Positions 40,988-51,850 of a stretch of 52,107 nucleotides of DNA are shown in pieces. The stretch's first letter is position 1. The number at the start of each line of letters is the position of its first letter. The notes below the pieces were generated by a model. That model saw nothing but the letters and a program-made list of their open reading frames with translations, ran no database searches and had not been told where the DNA came from. A program made the position numbers and the translations under genes. Source of the DNA: Kurthia zopfii (GTDB lineage Bacteria; Bacillota; Bacilli; Bacillales_A; Planococcaceae); NCBI RefSeq assembly GCF_003143955.1, contig NZ_QFVS01000020.1, positions 1 through 52,107 of the forward strand, read 5' to 3'.

Positions 40988-41427
40988 ATGAAACTTCATG
41001 AGTTAGAACCAGCTGCTGGTTCACGTAAAGAACGTAATCGTGTAGGTCGTGGTATGGCGACAGGTAACGGTAAAACATCTGGTCGCGGTCATAAAGGTCA
41101 AAACTCACGTTCAGGCGGCGGCGTACGTCCCGGCTTTGAAGGTGGTCAAAACCCTTTATTCCGTCGTTTACCAAAACGCGGCTTCACAAACATTAACCGT
41201 AAAGAGTTTGCTATTGTAAACCTTGACGCTTTAAATCGTTTTGAAGAAGGCACAGAAGTTACTCCAGCTTTACTAGTTGAAACTGGTGTTGTAGGCAATG
41301 AAAAATCTGGTATCAAGATTCTAGGTAATGGAACACTTGATAAAAAGCTTTCTATCAAGGCCCACAAATTCTCTGCTTCTGCTAAAGAAGCTATCGAAAA
41401 TGCGGGCGGCAATACTGAGGTGATTTA

Positions 41428-41428
<1 letters not shown>
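40988..41428 (+). CDS. rplO: 50S ribosomal protein L15
   Basis: A 146-residue protein with a glycine/arginine-rich extended N-terminal part ([21 protein letters not shown]) that threads into the 50S subunit. Its stop overlaps the secY ATG by one base. AAGGAGGTG precedes the start. Confidence 0.97.
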
Positions 41429-43438
<2,010 letters not shown>

Positions 43439-43451
43439 TAACCCGTGTCTC

Positions 43452-43739
43452 GGGCGCATTGAAATTTTGCTGAGGCAAGGTAGTATGCGGTGGCACAACG
43501 GAAAGTTAATTTTCGAGAGCTGCAAAAGCATATTGTGCCCGGTCTATGCACTGAAGAATGGATTGTTTCGTTTAAAGGATACCCTTTTTCCTTGATGCAA
43601 TCGGTATTCGAACAGGGTATAATGGGTTTCGTGAAAATATCTGTTTATAACAGGTATGCAGGATCTCATCTAGGACATTCCGGGTGATCGTGTTGACATT
43701 AAGGGATACAAGTTCTCCGGGGACATTATATCCTGGGAT
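43452..43739 (+). pseudogene. map: Decayed methionine aminopeptidase gene (map relic)
   Basis: In the adk-infA gap, where B. subtilis has map, pieces of methionine aminopeptidase appear in the right order but in three frames. The first piece is GRIEILLRQG (43452-43481), like family REIEIMREAG. The second starts at GTG 43490: VAQRKVNFRELQKHIVPG and CTEE, then SFKGYPFSLMQSVFEQGI (family VALTH-ELKKHI-PG and PSFKGY-GFP-S-CASVNEE). The third is IPGDRV (43677-43694) and GDIIS (43719-43733), like family GIPGDRVLKEGDIISID. About 20 residues between PG.TTKEL and SFKGY are deleted, and none of the metal-binding C-terminal half is recognisable. The gene is surely inactive, so another map copy must exist elsewhere. 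Confidence 0.8.
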
Positions 43740-43895
43740 TATGAGATGCGAAACCTGATGAACGTCTTTCGAACATCCTCATAAACCAAACCCAATGTTG
43801 ATGCGGATTATCTTGTTTAAGATGAAACTTGCAGCAAATTCCGTTTGAATTTGACGATGAGAACCTGAATTGCATATAGAAGGGAGACAGGCTCG
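43740..43895 (+). other. Non-coding remainder of the adk-infA gap
   Basis: No gene is visible. In B. subtilis a small KOW-domain gene (ybzG) follows map. A faint resemblance to the end of that family (DETCSKFRLNL at about 43819-43851) is too weak to call. The infA ribosome binding site AGAAGGGAG lies at the end. Confidence 0.3.
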
Positions 43896-44114
43896 ATGGC
43901 GAAAGACGATGTAATTGAAATCGAAGGCACAGTTCTTGAAACTTTGCCAAACGCGATGTTTAAGGTAGAATTAGAAAATGGTCATACAGTACTTGCGCAT
44001 GTATCTGGCAAAATTCGTATGCACTTTATTCGTATTTTACCAGGAGATAAAGTTACGATTGAATTATCTCCTTATGACTTAACACGCGGTCGTATCACAT
44101 ACCGTTTTAAATAA
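43896..44114 (+). CDS. infA: Translation initiation factor IF-1
   Basis: A 72-residue OB-fold protein, [29 protein letters not shown]..., ending GRITYRFK. It occupies the ribosomal A site during initiation. GAAGGGAGACAGGCTCG precedes the ATG. Confidence 0.97.
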   Translation: MAKDDVIEIEGTVLETLPNAMFKVELENGHTVLAHVSGKIRMHFIRILPGDKVTIELSPYDLTRGRITYRFK

Positions 44115-44146
44115 TCTTTTGCACTCCGGACCACTAAGGAGGTTAG

Positions 44147-44266
<120 letters not shown>

Positions 44267-44290
44267 TTCCTAAGGAGGTGCACATCGTAC

Positions 44291-44656
44291 ATGGCACGTA
44301 TTGCAGGTGTTGACATTCCACGCGAAAAACGCGTTGTAATTTCATTAACATACATTTACGGTATCGGTAACACAACTGCTAAGCAAGTTCTTGCAGACGC
44401 TGGTGTTGCAGAAGATACTCGTGTAAAAGATCTAACTGAAGATCAATTAAACCAAATCCGTGAACAATTAGATAAACATAAAGTTGAGGGTGACTTACGT
44501 CGTGAAATCTCACTTAACATTAAACGTCTAATGGAAATCGGTTCATTCCGAGGTATCCGTCACCGTCGTGGTTTACCAGTTCGTGGACAAAATACGAAGA
44601 ACAATGCGCGTACGCGTAAAGGTCCTCGTAAAACTGTTGCGAACAAGAAAAAATAA
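44291..44656 (+). CDS. rpsM: 30S ribosomal protein S13
   Basis: A 121-residue protein, [26 protein letters not shown], ending in the basic tail [15 protein letters not shown] that contacts P-site tRNA. It lies in the 30S head. TAAGGAGGTG precedes the ATG. Confidence 0.97.
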   Translation: MARIAGVDIPREKRVVISLTYIYGIGNTTAKQVLADAGVAEDTRVKDLTEDQLNQIREQLDKHKVEGDLRREISLNIKRLMEIGSFRGIRHRRGLPVRGQNTKNNARTRKGPRKTVANKKK

Positions 44657-44685
44657 TTAATAAGTAAAGGAGGTTTCTTCTTAAC

Positions 44686-45075
44686 ATGGTACGTAAACAA
44701 CAATCACGTAAACGTCGTGTGAAAAAGAATATCGAATCTGGTATTGCTCACATCCGTTCTACATTTAACAATACAATCGTAACCATCACAGATGTTCAAG
44801 GTAACGCAATTTCTTGGTCTTCTGCTGGTGCATTAGGTTTCCGTGGATCACGTAAATCTACTCCATTCGCATCTCAAATGGCTGCTGAAACAGCTGCTAA
44901 AACTGCAATGGAAAACGGTTTAAAAACGTTAGAAGTAACTGTTAAAGGTCCTGGTGCAGGTCGTGAAGCTGCAATTCGTGCACTTCAAGCTGCAGGTTTA
45001 GAAGTTACAGCTATTAAAGATGTAACTCCAGTTCCTCATAATGGTTGCCGCCCACCAAAACGTCGTCGCGTATAA
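44686..45075 (+). CDS. rpsK: 30S ribosomal protein S11
   Basis: A 129-residue protein with [15 protein letters not shown] and [23 protein letters not shown]. It lines the mRNA exit channel. The C-terminus [11 protein letters not shown] is typical. AAAGGAGG precedes the ATG. A 127-base AT-rich gap with no gene precedes rpoA. Confidence 0.97.
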   Translation: MVRKQQSRKRRVKKNIESGIAHIRSTFNNTIVTITDVQGNAISWSSAGALGFRGSRKSTPFASQMAAETAAKTAMENGLKTLEVTVKGPGAGREAAIRALQAAGLEVTAIKDVTPVPHNGCRPPKRRRV

Positions 45076-45202
45076 TTTTATCTCTGTTGCATAGTCGACT
45101 GGATTTAATGTACAAATATATTTAATATCGTTAAGATTGAATGACATTTAATTTTATGTTGAAATAGATATATATTCGATGTTTTTAAGGAGGGTAAATT
45201 GA

Positions 45203-46147
45203 ATGATCGAAATTGAAAAACCAAAGATTGAAACCGTTGAGATCAGTAATGACCTTAAATATGGCAAATTTGTTGTAGAACCACTTGAACGTGGTTATGG
45301 TACTACTTTGGGTAATTCACTACGTCGCATTCTTCTGTCTTCTTTACCAGGAGCTGCTATTACTTCAATTCAAATTGACGGCGTTCTTCACGAATTCTCA
45401 ACTATTGAGGGTGTTGTAGAAGATGTCGCTTCAATTATCTTAAACCTGAAAAAATTAGCATTAAAAATTTACTCTGATGAAGAGAAAGTTATTGAGATTG
45501 ATTTTTCTGGTGAAGGTGTAATCACAGCTGCTGATATTATGCATGACAGTGATGTGGAAGTGTTAAACCCAGATTTATATATCGCTACTGTTGCTAAAAA
45601 TGGTCACCTACGTATGCGTATGCATGCACAACGTGGGCGTGGATATACTCCAGCTGATCAAAACAAACGCGAGGATCTTCCTATCGGCGTTATCCCGATC
45701 GACTCTATTTACACTCCAGTTTCACGCGTCAACTTCACTGTGGAAAATACTCGTGTTGGACAATCGTCTGACTTCGATAAACTTTCACTAGATGTGTGGA
45801 CAGATGGCAGCATCGGTCCAAAAGAGGCGATTTCACTAGGTGCTAAGATTTTAACAGAGCATCTAAATATCTTCGTTGGTTTAACTGATGAAGCTAAAAC
45901 AGCTGAAATCATGGTTGAAAAAGAAGAGGATCAAAAAGAAAAAGTATTAGAGATGACTATCGAAGAGCTTGATCTTTCTGTTCGTTCTTACAACTGCCTA
46001 AAACGCGCTGGTATCAATACCGTTCTTGAGCTTGCTAACAAGTCTGAAGACGATATGATGAAAGTTCGTAACTTAGGTCGTAAATCATTAGAAGAAGTAA
46101 AAGCTAAGTTAGAAGAGCTTGGTTTAGGATTACGCGAAGAAGACTAA
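45203..46147 (+). CDS. rpoA: DNA-directed RNA polymerase subunit alpha
   Basis: A 314-residue subunit, same length as B. subtilis. The N-terminal domain (about 1-230) has [28 protein letters not shown] for dimerisation and core assembly. The C-terminal domain (about 246-314) has the helix-hairpin-helix [17 protein letters not shown] and [14 protein letters not shown], which binds UP elements and activators. AAGGAGGG precedes the ATG. Confidence 0.97.
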   Translation: MIEIEKPKIETVEISNDLKYGKFVVEPLERGYGTTLGNSLRRILLSSLPGAAITSIQIDGVLHEFSTIEGVVEDVASIILNLKKLALKIYSDEEKVIEIDFSGEGVITAADIMHDSDVEVLNPDLYIATVAKNGHLRMRMHAQRGRGYTPADQNKREDLPIGVIPIDSIYTPVSRVNFTVENTRVGQSSDFDKLSLDVWTDGSIGPKEAISLGAKILTEHLNIFVGLTDEAKTAEIMVEKEEDQKEKVLEMTIEELDLSVRSYNCLKRAGINTVLELANKSEDDMMKVRNLGRKSLEEVKAKLEELGLGLREED

Positions 46148-46200
46148 GCGATTTTATAAAATAAGTATGATCAGTATTTGAACGAAGGAGGGAAACATCC

Positions 46201-46581
46201 ATGGGTTACAGAAAACTTGGACGTACAAGTTCTCAACGTAAAGCGATGTTACGTGATTTAGCAACTGACTTAATCATTAACGAACGCATTGAAACAACTG
46301 AAACGCGTGCGAAAGAACTACGCTCAGTTGTGGAAAAAATGATTACTTTAGGTAAACGCGGTGATTTACATGCACGTCGCCAAGCGGCAGCATTTATCCG
46401 TCGCGAAGTAGCTACAACTACTGACGCTGAAGGTAACGAATCAACAGTTTTTGCACTACAAAAATTGTTTGATGATGTAGCACCACGCTACGCTGACCGT
46501 CAAGGCGGTTATACTCGCATTATGAAAATGGGACCTCGCCGTGGTGACGGTGCGCCTGTAGTTGTGATTGAACTAGTTTAA
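46201..46581 (+). CDS. rplQ: 50S ribosomal protein L17
   Basis: A 126-residue protein, [25 protein letters not shown]..., ending [14 protein letters not shown]. It is near the tunnel exit. GAAGGAGGG precedes the ATG. It closes the alpha operon, with a terminator 18 bases after the stop. Confidence 0.97.
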   Translation: MGYRKLGRTSSQRKAMLRDLATDLIINERIETTETRAKELRSVVEKMITLGKRGDLHARRQAAAFIRREVATTTDAEGNESTVFALQKLFDDVAPRYADRQGGYTRIMKMGPRRGDGAPVVVIELV

Positions 46582-46598
46582 TCATTAACGAATGCGAT

Positions 46599-46646
46599 AG
46601 AGGGTGTACTTGTTCACGCAAATTGAACTTTGCACCCTCTTTTTTA
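46599..46646 (+). terminator. Rho-independent terminator after rplQ
   Basis: AGAGGGTG (46599-46606) pairs with CACCCTCT (46633-46640), followed by TTTTTT. The loop is 26 bases and holds GTTC/GAAC, which can extend the fold. Confidence 0.82.
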
Positions 46647-46665
46647 TAAAACATATAAGATTTAT

Positions 46666-46839
46666 ACGACAAATTTAAAAGCCGAGCGTTATGATGAGCG
46701 GACATAAGTGCTGTCTCGTTTAGCTCTACGCACCCCATTCCTTTCATGGTCTGAGCAACTTTGAATGGTGAGAATATACGATTTTGCGCATTTCTCTTGA
46801 ATGGGGTGCGCGCTTTTTTATTTCATTACGACAAATTTA
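46666..46839 (+). repeat. Segment with 12-bp direct repeats and a long stem-loop, upstream of ecfA1
   Basis: The 12-mer ACGACAAATTTA occurs at 46666-46677 and 46828-46839, flanking about 150 bases. Inside, CGCACCCCATTC (46729-46740) pairs perfectly with GAATGGGGTGCG (46799-46810), followed by CGCGCTTTTTTATTT, a terminator-like end. A second fold pairs GAGC-GACA with TGTC-GCTC upstream. It could be a small non-coding RNA gene with its terminator, a riboswitch-like leader, or a small non-autonomous insertion with duplicated target. I do not recognise it. Confidence 0.4.
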
Positions 46840-47007
46840 GGGTTAATTGTTAAGGCGAGATTCTTTGTATATTGGGGATGATCTATCTTAGTGATTGGCT
46901 CTATTTTTATACATAGAAAATTCTTTATAGCATAAAAACATAAAACAGTGTAAGTTTAATAGATGAGTAGAGCCTAGAATATTTTTTTAGCAAGGGGAGA
47001 TGATCAT
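46840..47007 (+). other. AT-rich region upstream of ecfA1
   Basis: No gene is seen. GGCTCTA (46897-46903) and TAGAGCC (46968-46974) form a distant inverted repeat. A possible -10, TATATT (46868-46873), has only a weak -35. The ribosome binding site AAGGGGAG for ecfA1 is at the end. Confidence 0.3.
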
Positions 47008-47853
47008 ATGACAGAGATATTATCATTACAAAACATTACATTCACATATGATCCAGATCAGCCAATTATTAAAAATGCGGTAGAAGATGTCACATTTTCA
47101 GTTAATGAAGGTGAGTGGATTGCGATTGTGGGTCATAATGGCTCAGGTAAATCGACTTTGGCGCGTATTATAAACGGCTTACTTTTTCCACAGTCGGGTG
47201 AAGTAAAAGTTTTTGGAGAAATGATGAATGAGGCTAATATTTGGGATATCCGTTCGCAATTAGGGATGGTATTTCAAAACCCAGACAATCAATTTGTCGG
47301 TGCTACAGTGCAGGATGATGTAGCATTTGCTTTAGAAAATAATGGTGTACCTTATGAAGATATGGTCATCAGAGTTGAAAATGCATTAAAACAAGTACAG
47401 ATGGATGCTTTTATGGATCATGAGCCACAGCATCTTTCGGGTGGACAGAAACAACGTGTAGCCATTGCAGGTGCATTAGCTTTACGCCCGAATTTATTAA
47501 TTTTAGATGAAGCTACTTCGATGTTAGATCCTCAAGGGCGCAAAGAAGTAATTGAAATAGTACAACAGTTACGCGATGAAACGGGATTGACTGTTTTATC
47601 AATAACGCATGATTTGGAAGAAGCCATTTTGGCGGATCGACTACTGTTTATGAATAATGGTAAGAAATTTGCTGAGGGGAACCCGAGTGAGATTTTTGGT
47701 CTAGGAGATCAATTAATTAAGTTAGGGTTAGACTTACCTTTCTCTATGAAAATGGCTCGATTATTGCAAAAAGAAGGAGTTCATCTTCAAGGAGCTCATA
47801 TGTCAGAAGAAGAGTTGGTGAATGATCTATGGATATCAAACTTCAAGAAATAG
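47008..47853 (+). CDS. ecfA1: Energy-coupling factor transporter ATPase EcfA1
   Basis: A 281-residue ABC ATPase of the shared ECF module that powers vitamin-uptake S components. Walker A is GHNGSGKST (about 42-50). The Q-loop is in MVFQNPDNQFVGATV, the ABC signature is LSGGQKQR, and Walker B is LLILDEATSMLD, with a switch histidine in SITHDLEE. It overlaps ecfA2 by 25 bases. The order ecfA1-ecfA2-ecfT after rplQ is conserved in Bacillales. No substrate-specific S component is in the window. Confidence 0.95.
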   Translation: MTEILSLQNITFTYDPDQPIIKNAVEDVTFSVNEGEWIAIVGHNGSGKSTLARIINGLLFPQSGEVKVFGEMMNEANIWDIRSQLGMVFQNPDNQFVGATVQDDVAFALENNGVPYEDMVIRVENALKQVQMDAFMDHEPQHLSGGQKQRVAIAGALALRPNLLILDEATSMLDPQGRKEVIEIVQQLRDETGLTVLSITHDLEEAILADRLLFMNNGKKFAEGNPSEIFGLGDQLIKLGLDLPFSMKMARLLQKEGVHLQGAHMSEEELVNDLWISNFKK

Positions 47854-48701
47854 GTTATTCATATGCAAAGGACACTCCTTTTGAAAAAAGAGCGCTATAT
47901 GAGGTGAATATAGACATTGAGAATGGCAAGTATCACGCGATTATCGGGCATACAGGTTCGGGTAAATCGACTGTGTTACAGCACCTAAATGCCTTATTGA
48001 AGCCGACAGAAGGACAAATTCAAATTGGTGAAAAGGTGATTGTTGCTGGGAAGAAAGAGAAGGATTTAAGAGAAGTACGCCAAAAAGTAGGAATCGTATT
48101 CCAATTTCCAGAACATCAGCTATTTGAAGAAACCGTATTGAAAGATATATGTTTCGGACCTATGAATTTTGGTGTTTCTGAAGAAGATGCGCAAAAACGT
48201 GCGAAACATTTTATTCAAATGGTTGGATTAGATGAGGCTATTTTAGAGAAGTCACCGTTTGATCTATCGGGGGGACAAATGCGTCGTGTCGCGATTGCTG
48301 GGGTATTAGCTATGGAACCAGAAGTGGTAGTATTAGATGAGCCTACAGCCGGGTTAGATCCACGTGGTCGTCAAGAAATTATGGAGTTATTCTATTCATT
48401 GCATAAAGAACGAAATCTAACAATGATTCTAGTAACGCATAGTATGGAAGATGCTGCGAGATATGCAGATGAGATGACGATTATGCATGAAGGCCGAAGT
48501 GTGATGCAAGGAGAACCGAGAAAGTTATTTAGCGATGCGCAAAAACTCGCTGAGTACCGTTTAGAAGTACCGCACATTATTCAGTTCCAAAAGAGTCTTG
48601 AAGCGCAAATTGGCCATAATTTGGGTAAATTATGCCTTACTGAGGAAGAACTAGCTGAAGAAGTTGGCAAAGTTGTTCGTCGGGAGCGTGATCAAGCATG
48701 A
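47829..48701 (+). CDS. ecfA2: Energy-coupling factor transporter ATPase EcfA2
   Basis: A 290-residue second ATPase of the ECF heterodimer. Walker A is GHTGSGKST (about 40-48), with FQFPEHQLFEETV, signature LSGGQMRR, Walker B VVVLDEPTAGLD and VTHSMEDAARYAD. The ATG lies inside the end of ecfA1, with AGAAGAGTTGGTG upstream. The stop overlaps the start of ecfT (ATGA), so all three are translationally coupled. Confidence 0.95.
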   Translation: MDIKLQEIGYSYAKDTPFEKRALYEVNIDIENGKYHAIIGHTGSGKSTVLQHLNALLKPTEGQIQIGEKVIVAGKKEKDLREVRQKVGIVFQFPEHQLFEETVLKDICFGPMNFGVSEEDAQKRAKHFIQMVGLDEAILEKSPFDLSGGQMRRVAIAGVLAMEPEVVVLDEPTAGLDPRGRQEIMELFYSLHKERNLTMILVTHSMEDAARYADEMTIMHEGRSVMQGEPRKLFSDAQKLAEYRLEVPHIIQFQKSLEAQIGHNLGKLCLTEEELAEEVGKVVRRERDQA

Positions 48702-49501
48702 TGGAGAAAATGATATTTGGTCGTTTTATTCCCGGGAGTTCATTCATTCATAAAATGGATCCACGAGCTAAACTGATTTTTGTTTTCGCATTCATTTTAT
48801 TAGTTTTTGTGGCGAATAATATACCGACATATGTTGCACTAATTGTTTTTACAGTTGCGGTAGTTTTCGTATCACGTATTCGCTTATACTTTTTAATCAA
48901 TGGATTAAAGCCTGTGATGATCTTAATGATTTTCACATTCTTACTGCATATTTTCTTCACGAAGGGTGGAGATGTGATTGTACATCTCGGCTTCATTAAG
49001 ATTTATGAAGAAGGGTTGAAGCAAGGTATTTTCATTTCGACAAGATTTTTAGTGTTAGTATTTATGACGTCGATCTTAACGCTGACAACATCGCCAATTT
49101 CAATTACGGATGGTTTAGAAACTTTATTAAATCCGTTGAAAAAAATTAAAGTGCCGGTTCACGAACTTGCATTAATGATGTCAATTGCGTTAAGATTCAT
49201 CCCTACGTTAATGGATGAGACGGATAAAATAATGAAGGCACAAATGGCTCGAGGCTCGGATGTAACGTCAGGGCCAATTAAAGAGCGTATTAAAGCAGTT
49301 GTGCCACTTCTGATTCCTTTATTCGTCAGCGCATTCAAACGTGCTGAGGATCTTGCTACAGCGATGGAAGTAAGAGGTTACCGAGGTGGAGAAGGTCGTA
49401 CACGTTATCGTCAATTAAAATGGGGAATACGTGATACAATAGCGTTACTAGTTCTTGTATTATTAGGAGTAGCGTTAGTTTATTTAAGAATGAATTTTTA
49501 G
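48698..49501 (+). CDS. ecfT: Energy-coupling factor transporter transmembrane protein EcfT
   Basis: A 267-residue scaffold with about five to six hydrophobic segments. The coupling motifs containing ARG (MARGSDVT) and RG (EVRGYRGGEG) are the cytoplasmic helices that contact the two ATPases. The start is the ATG at 48698, overlapping ecfA2; ATG at 48701 is equally possible. truA follows after 15 bases. Confidence 0.94.
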   Translation: MMEKMIFGRFIPGSSFIHKMDPRAKLIFVFAFILLVFVANNIPTYVALIVFTVAVVFVSRIRLYFLINGLKPVMILMIFTFLLHIFFTKGGDVIVHLGFIKIYEEGLKQGIFISTRFLVLVFMTSILTLTTSPISITDGLETLLNPLKKIKVPVHELALMMSIALRFIPTLMDETDKIMKAQMARGSDVTSGPIKERIKAVVPLLIPLFVSAFKRAEDLATAMEVRGYRGGEGRTRYRQLKWGIRDTIALLVLVLLGVALVYLRMNF

Positions 49502-49516
49502 GAGACTTGCATAACG

Positions 49517-50269
49517 ATGAAAAGAAGAATGAAAGCTACAATCGCATATGACGGTACAAATTTTTCGGGATATCAAGTACAGCCGCAACAAAGGACTGTA
49601 CAAGAAGAAATCGAAAAGGTACTGACAGTAATGCACAAAAGTGATGAGATTGTCCATGTGACAGCAAGTGGTCGCACAGATGCCCGCGTACATGCTACCG
49701 GTCAGGTGTTGCATTTTGACACGACGCTGTCCATTCCCCTTGATCGTTATGCACACGCATTAAACGTTCAACTCCCTAGAGATATAAGAGTTTTAAATGT
49801 AGAGGAAGTTGCACCTGATTTTCATGCCAGATTTAGCGTTCATGGCAAGCGGTACCGTTATATTTGGTCGTGTGAGTCAGTGCAAAGCCCCTTTAGACGT
49901 TTTTATGCAACACCCACCAATGGGGTGAAGCCAGATGTATCTGCAATGAAAGAAGCAGCTCAGTATATTTTGGGAACACATGATTTTTCTGCTTTCTGTG
50001 CCGCAAACACAGGAGTGAAAGATAAAGTTCGTACTGTAGAGGCAATCGAGTTCGAATGGCATGGCGAGGAATTGCACATGACAGTTGAGGGAAACGGCTT
50101 TTTATACAATATGGTGCGGATCATCGCAGGTACTTTATGGGAAGTAGGGACGGGCAAAAGAATTTCAACCGAGTTGGAAGGAATTGTCGCATCTATGGAT
50201 CGTTCAAAGGCCGGAAAAACCGCGTCAGCACAAGGTTTATATCTTGAAAAAGTCTATTATCCAGAGTGA
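49517..50269 (+). CDS. truA: tRNA pseudouridine synthase A
   Basis: A 250-residue enzyme forming pseudouridine at tRNA positions 38-40. The catalytic aspartate lies in SGRTDARVHATGQ (D55). AYDGTNFSGYQVQ at the N-terminus and GNGFLYNMVRIIAGTLWEVGTG near the C-terminus are family signatures. The ATG at 49517 was chosen; ATG 49529 would drop four basic residues. It lies between ecfT and the rplM leader as in B. subtilis. Confidence 0.95.
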   Translation: MKRRMKATIAYDGTNFSGYQVQPQQRTVQEEIEKVLTVMHKSDEIVHVTASGRTDARVHATGQVLHFDTTLSIPLDRYAHALNVQLPRDIRVLNVEEVAPDFHARFSVHGKRYRYIWSCESVQSPFRRFYATPTNGVKPDVSAMKEAAQYILGTHDFSAFCAANTGVKDKVRTVEAIEFEWHGEELHMTVEGNGFLYNMVRIIAGTLWEVGTGKRISTELEGIVASMDRSKAGKTASAQGLYLEKVYYPE

Positions 50270-50301
50270 AGCAACATCACCTGGTGTTTTTCGCAAAGCG
50301 C

Positions 50302-50330
50302 TTGACTTTTGTTGAAATATATTATAAGAT
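50302..50330 (+). promoter_or_regulatory. Candidate promoter of rplM-rpsI
   Basis: TTGACT (50302-50307), a 17-base spacer, and TAAGAT (50325-50330), 32 bases after the truA stop. Confidence 0.5.
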
Positions 50331-50334
50331 GACA

Positions 50335-50444
50335 TATGGTATTTTCATTACCCCACAAGATAAGCCCCGAATCTTAACTTTTGAGGATAAAGAAAACAAT
50401 TGGAACAGAATTATAGAACAATTAGTTAGTAGGAGGATACTAAA
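50335..50444 (+). promoter_or_regulatory. Possible L13 leader
   Basis: This roughly 110-base untranslated stretch contains a small hairpin, AAGAT (50358-50362) with ATCTT (50371-50375), and CCCC segments. Then comes the rplM ribosome binding site TAGGAGG. Position and size fit ribosomal protein L13 autoregulatory leaders; this is inferred from context. Confidence 0.4.
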
Positions 50445-50882
50445 ATGCGTACAACATTCATGGCTAAAGGTCACGAAGTAGAACGTAAATGGTTAGTTGT
50501 AGACGCTGAAGGCCAAACTCTTGGTCGCTTAGCTTCAGAAGTAGCTGCTATTTTACGTGGTAAACATAAAGCAATTTTCACACCAAACGTTGATACAGGT
50601 GATCACGTGATCATCATCAATGCAGACAAAATCGAGTTAACAGGTAACAAATTACAAGGTAAAATTTATTACCGCCACACTCAATACTCAGGTGGTTTAA
50701 AAACTCGTACAGCTGGCGAAATGAAAGAGAAGTACCCAACACAAATGTTGGAACTTGCTGTTAAAGGCATGCTTCCTAAAAACTCATTAGGCCGTCAAAT
50801 GTTCCGTAAACTACACGTTTACACTGGAGCAGAACACCCACACGCAGCACAACAAGCAGAAGCATACGAGCTTCGCGGATAA
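50445..50882 (+). CDS. rplM: 50S ribosomal protein L13
   Basis: A 145-residue early-assembly protein with [21 protein letters not shown] and the conserved [20 protein letters not shown] segment. TAGGAGGATACTAAA precedes the ATG. rpsI follows after 21 bases. Confidence 0.97.
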   Translation: MRTTFMAKGHEVERKWLVVDAEGQTLGRLASEVAAILRGKHKAIFTPNVDTGDHVIIINADKIELTGNKLQGKIYYRHTQYSGGLKTRTAGEMKEKYPTQMLELAVKGMLPKNSLGRQMFRKLHVYTGAEHPHAAQQAEAYELRG

Positions 50883-50903
50883 TTATTAGAGGAGGATATT
50901 CCC

Positions 50904-51296
50904 TTGGCACAAGTTCAATATATCGGCACAGGTCGTCGTAAAAGCTCAACTGCCCGCGTACGTTTAGTACCAGGCGAAGGCAAAATCGTTATTAACAACC
51001 GCGACGTTGAAACATACGTTCCTTTCGCATCTTTACGCGAAATTATTAAACAACCATTAGTAGCTACAGAAACACTAGGTAGCTATGACATTCACGTAAA
51101 CGTGAATGGTGGTGGATTCACTGGTCAAGCTGGCGCTATTCGCCACGGTATCGCTCGTGCGTTACTAACTGTTGACCCTGATTTCCGTCCAGCTCTTAAA
51201 TCAGCAGGATTACTTACTCGTGACCCTCGTATGAAAGAACGTAAAAAACCAGGTCTACGCGGCGCTCGTCGTGCACCTCAGTTCTCAAAACGTTAA
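50904..51296 (+). CDS. rpsI: 30S ribosomal protein S9
   Basis: A 130-residue protein with a TTG start behind [29 protein letters not shown]. It has [15 protein letters not shown] and the C-terminal tail [14 protein letters not shown], whose last arginine contacts P-site tRNA. It is the last chromosomal gene before the IS3-type element, whose end begins about 45 bases downstream. Confidence 0.97.
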   Translation: MAQVQYIGTGRRKSSTARVRLVPGEGKIVINNRDVETYVPFASLREIIKQPLVATETLGSYDIHVNVNGGGFTGQAGAIRHGIARALLTVDPDFRPALKSAGLLTRDPRMKERKKPGLRGARRAPQFSKR

Positions 51297-51339
51297 TCAT
51301 TCGATTATCGAGTTTTCAAAAAGCCTTTCTCACTTCGTA

Positions 51340-51394
51340 AAATGTACCCTATCAGATAGACACTTTGAAAAAAGTCCTCTGATAGGGTACTTTT
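51340..51394 (+). terminator. Long hairpin terminator at rpsI end / IS3 left end
   Basis: GTACCCTATCAGA (51344-51356) pairs perfectly with TCTGATAGGGTAC (51378-51390). An inner GAC-CTTT/AAAAG-TC stem and outer A/T pairs extend it, and TTTTG follows. The 5' TGTACCC suggests that this hairpin is the left end of the insertion sequence itself. It would end rpsI transcripts and block read-through into the transposase. Confidence 0.75.
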
Positions 51395-51433
51395 GTTTAT
51401 AATGAAAAAAAAAAGATGTTGGAGTGGATTAGA

Positions 51434-51850
51434 ATGACTAAATTATATTTTACTAGAGAACAACAAGAACAATTAAAATGTAATCCCAATGTACAAGCTG
51501 TAAGTGAAAAAGCAATTACATATACGGATGCATTTAAACGACACTTTATTGCAGAATATGAGAAAGGGAAAGTACCACGTGAAATCTTTGAAAAGGCAGG
51601 TTTAGACATTGAATTAATTGGTCTTGAACGTGTTAAATCTGCTGGAAAACGTTGGCGCAAAGCTTATCATAAATCGGGGGTTGAAGGTCTTCAAGATACA
51701 CGAAAGATAAATTCAGGTCGCTCGTCTGAACGTGAATTAAGTCTAGAAGAAAAGATTGCTCGATTAGAAGCAAAAACTCGATTACTTGAAGCAGAAAATG
51801 AACTCCTAAAAAAGCTCGATCTACTCGAAAGGCAGATGAAGAAGAAATAA
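51434..51850 (+). CDS. IS3-family transposase OrfA
   Basis: A 138-residue DNA-binding subunit. The N-terminal helix-turn-helix region includes AFKRHFIAEYEKGKVPREIFEKAG, then a second one around GKRWRKAYHKSGVEGLQDTRK. A C-terminal leucine-rich coiled coil follows (KIARLEAKTRLLEAENELLKKL in short, residues about 103-130). The ATG at 51434 was chosen with TTGGAGTGG upstream; ATG 51416 would add six residues but precedes that site. The orfB frame is entered from the A6G run near its end. Confidence 0.9.
   Translation: MTKLYFTREQQEQLKCNPNVQAVSEKAITYTDAFKRHFIAEYEKGKVPREIFEKAGLDIELIGLERVKSAGKRWRKAYHKSGVEGLQDTRKINSGRSSERELSLEEKIARLEAKTRLLEAENELLKKLDLLERQMKKK

Noticed and set aside
43490-43687. 65-residue ORF starting GTG at 43490 as a new small protein
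   Set aside because: Its residues align in order with methionine aminopeptidase segments and the neighbouring pieces continue in other frames, so it is part of the map relic. It also lacks a good ribosome binding site.
46897-46974. GGCTCTA/TAGAGCC inverted repeat upstream of ecfA1
   Set aside because: Seven bases separated by 64 in AT-rich DNA is likely chance; no other supporting structure.
50266-50481. 71-residue ORF between truA and rplM
   Set aside because: It has no ribosome binding site, overlaps the promoter and the rplM start in another frame, and resembles no family I know.
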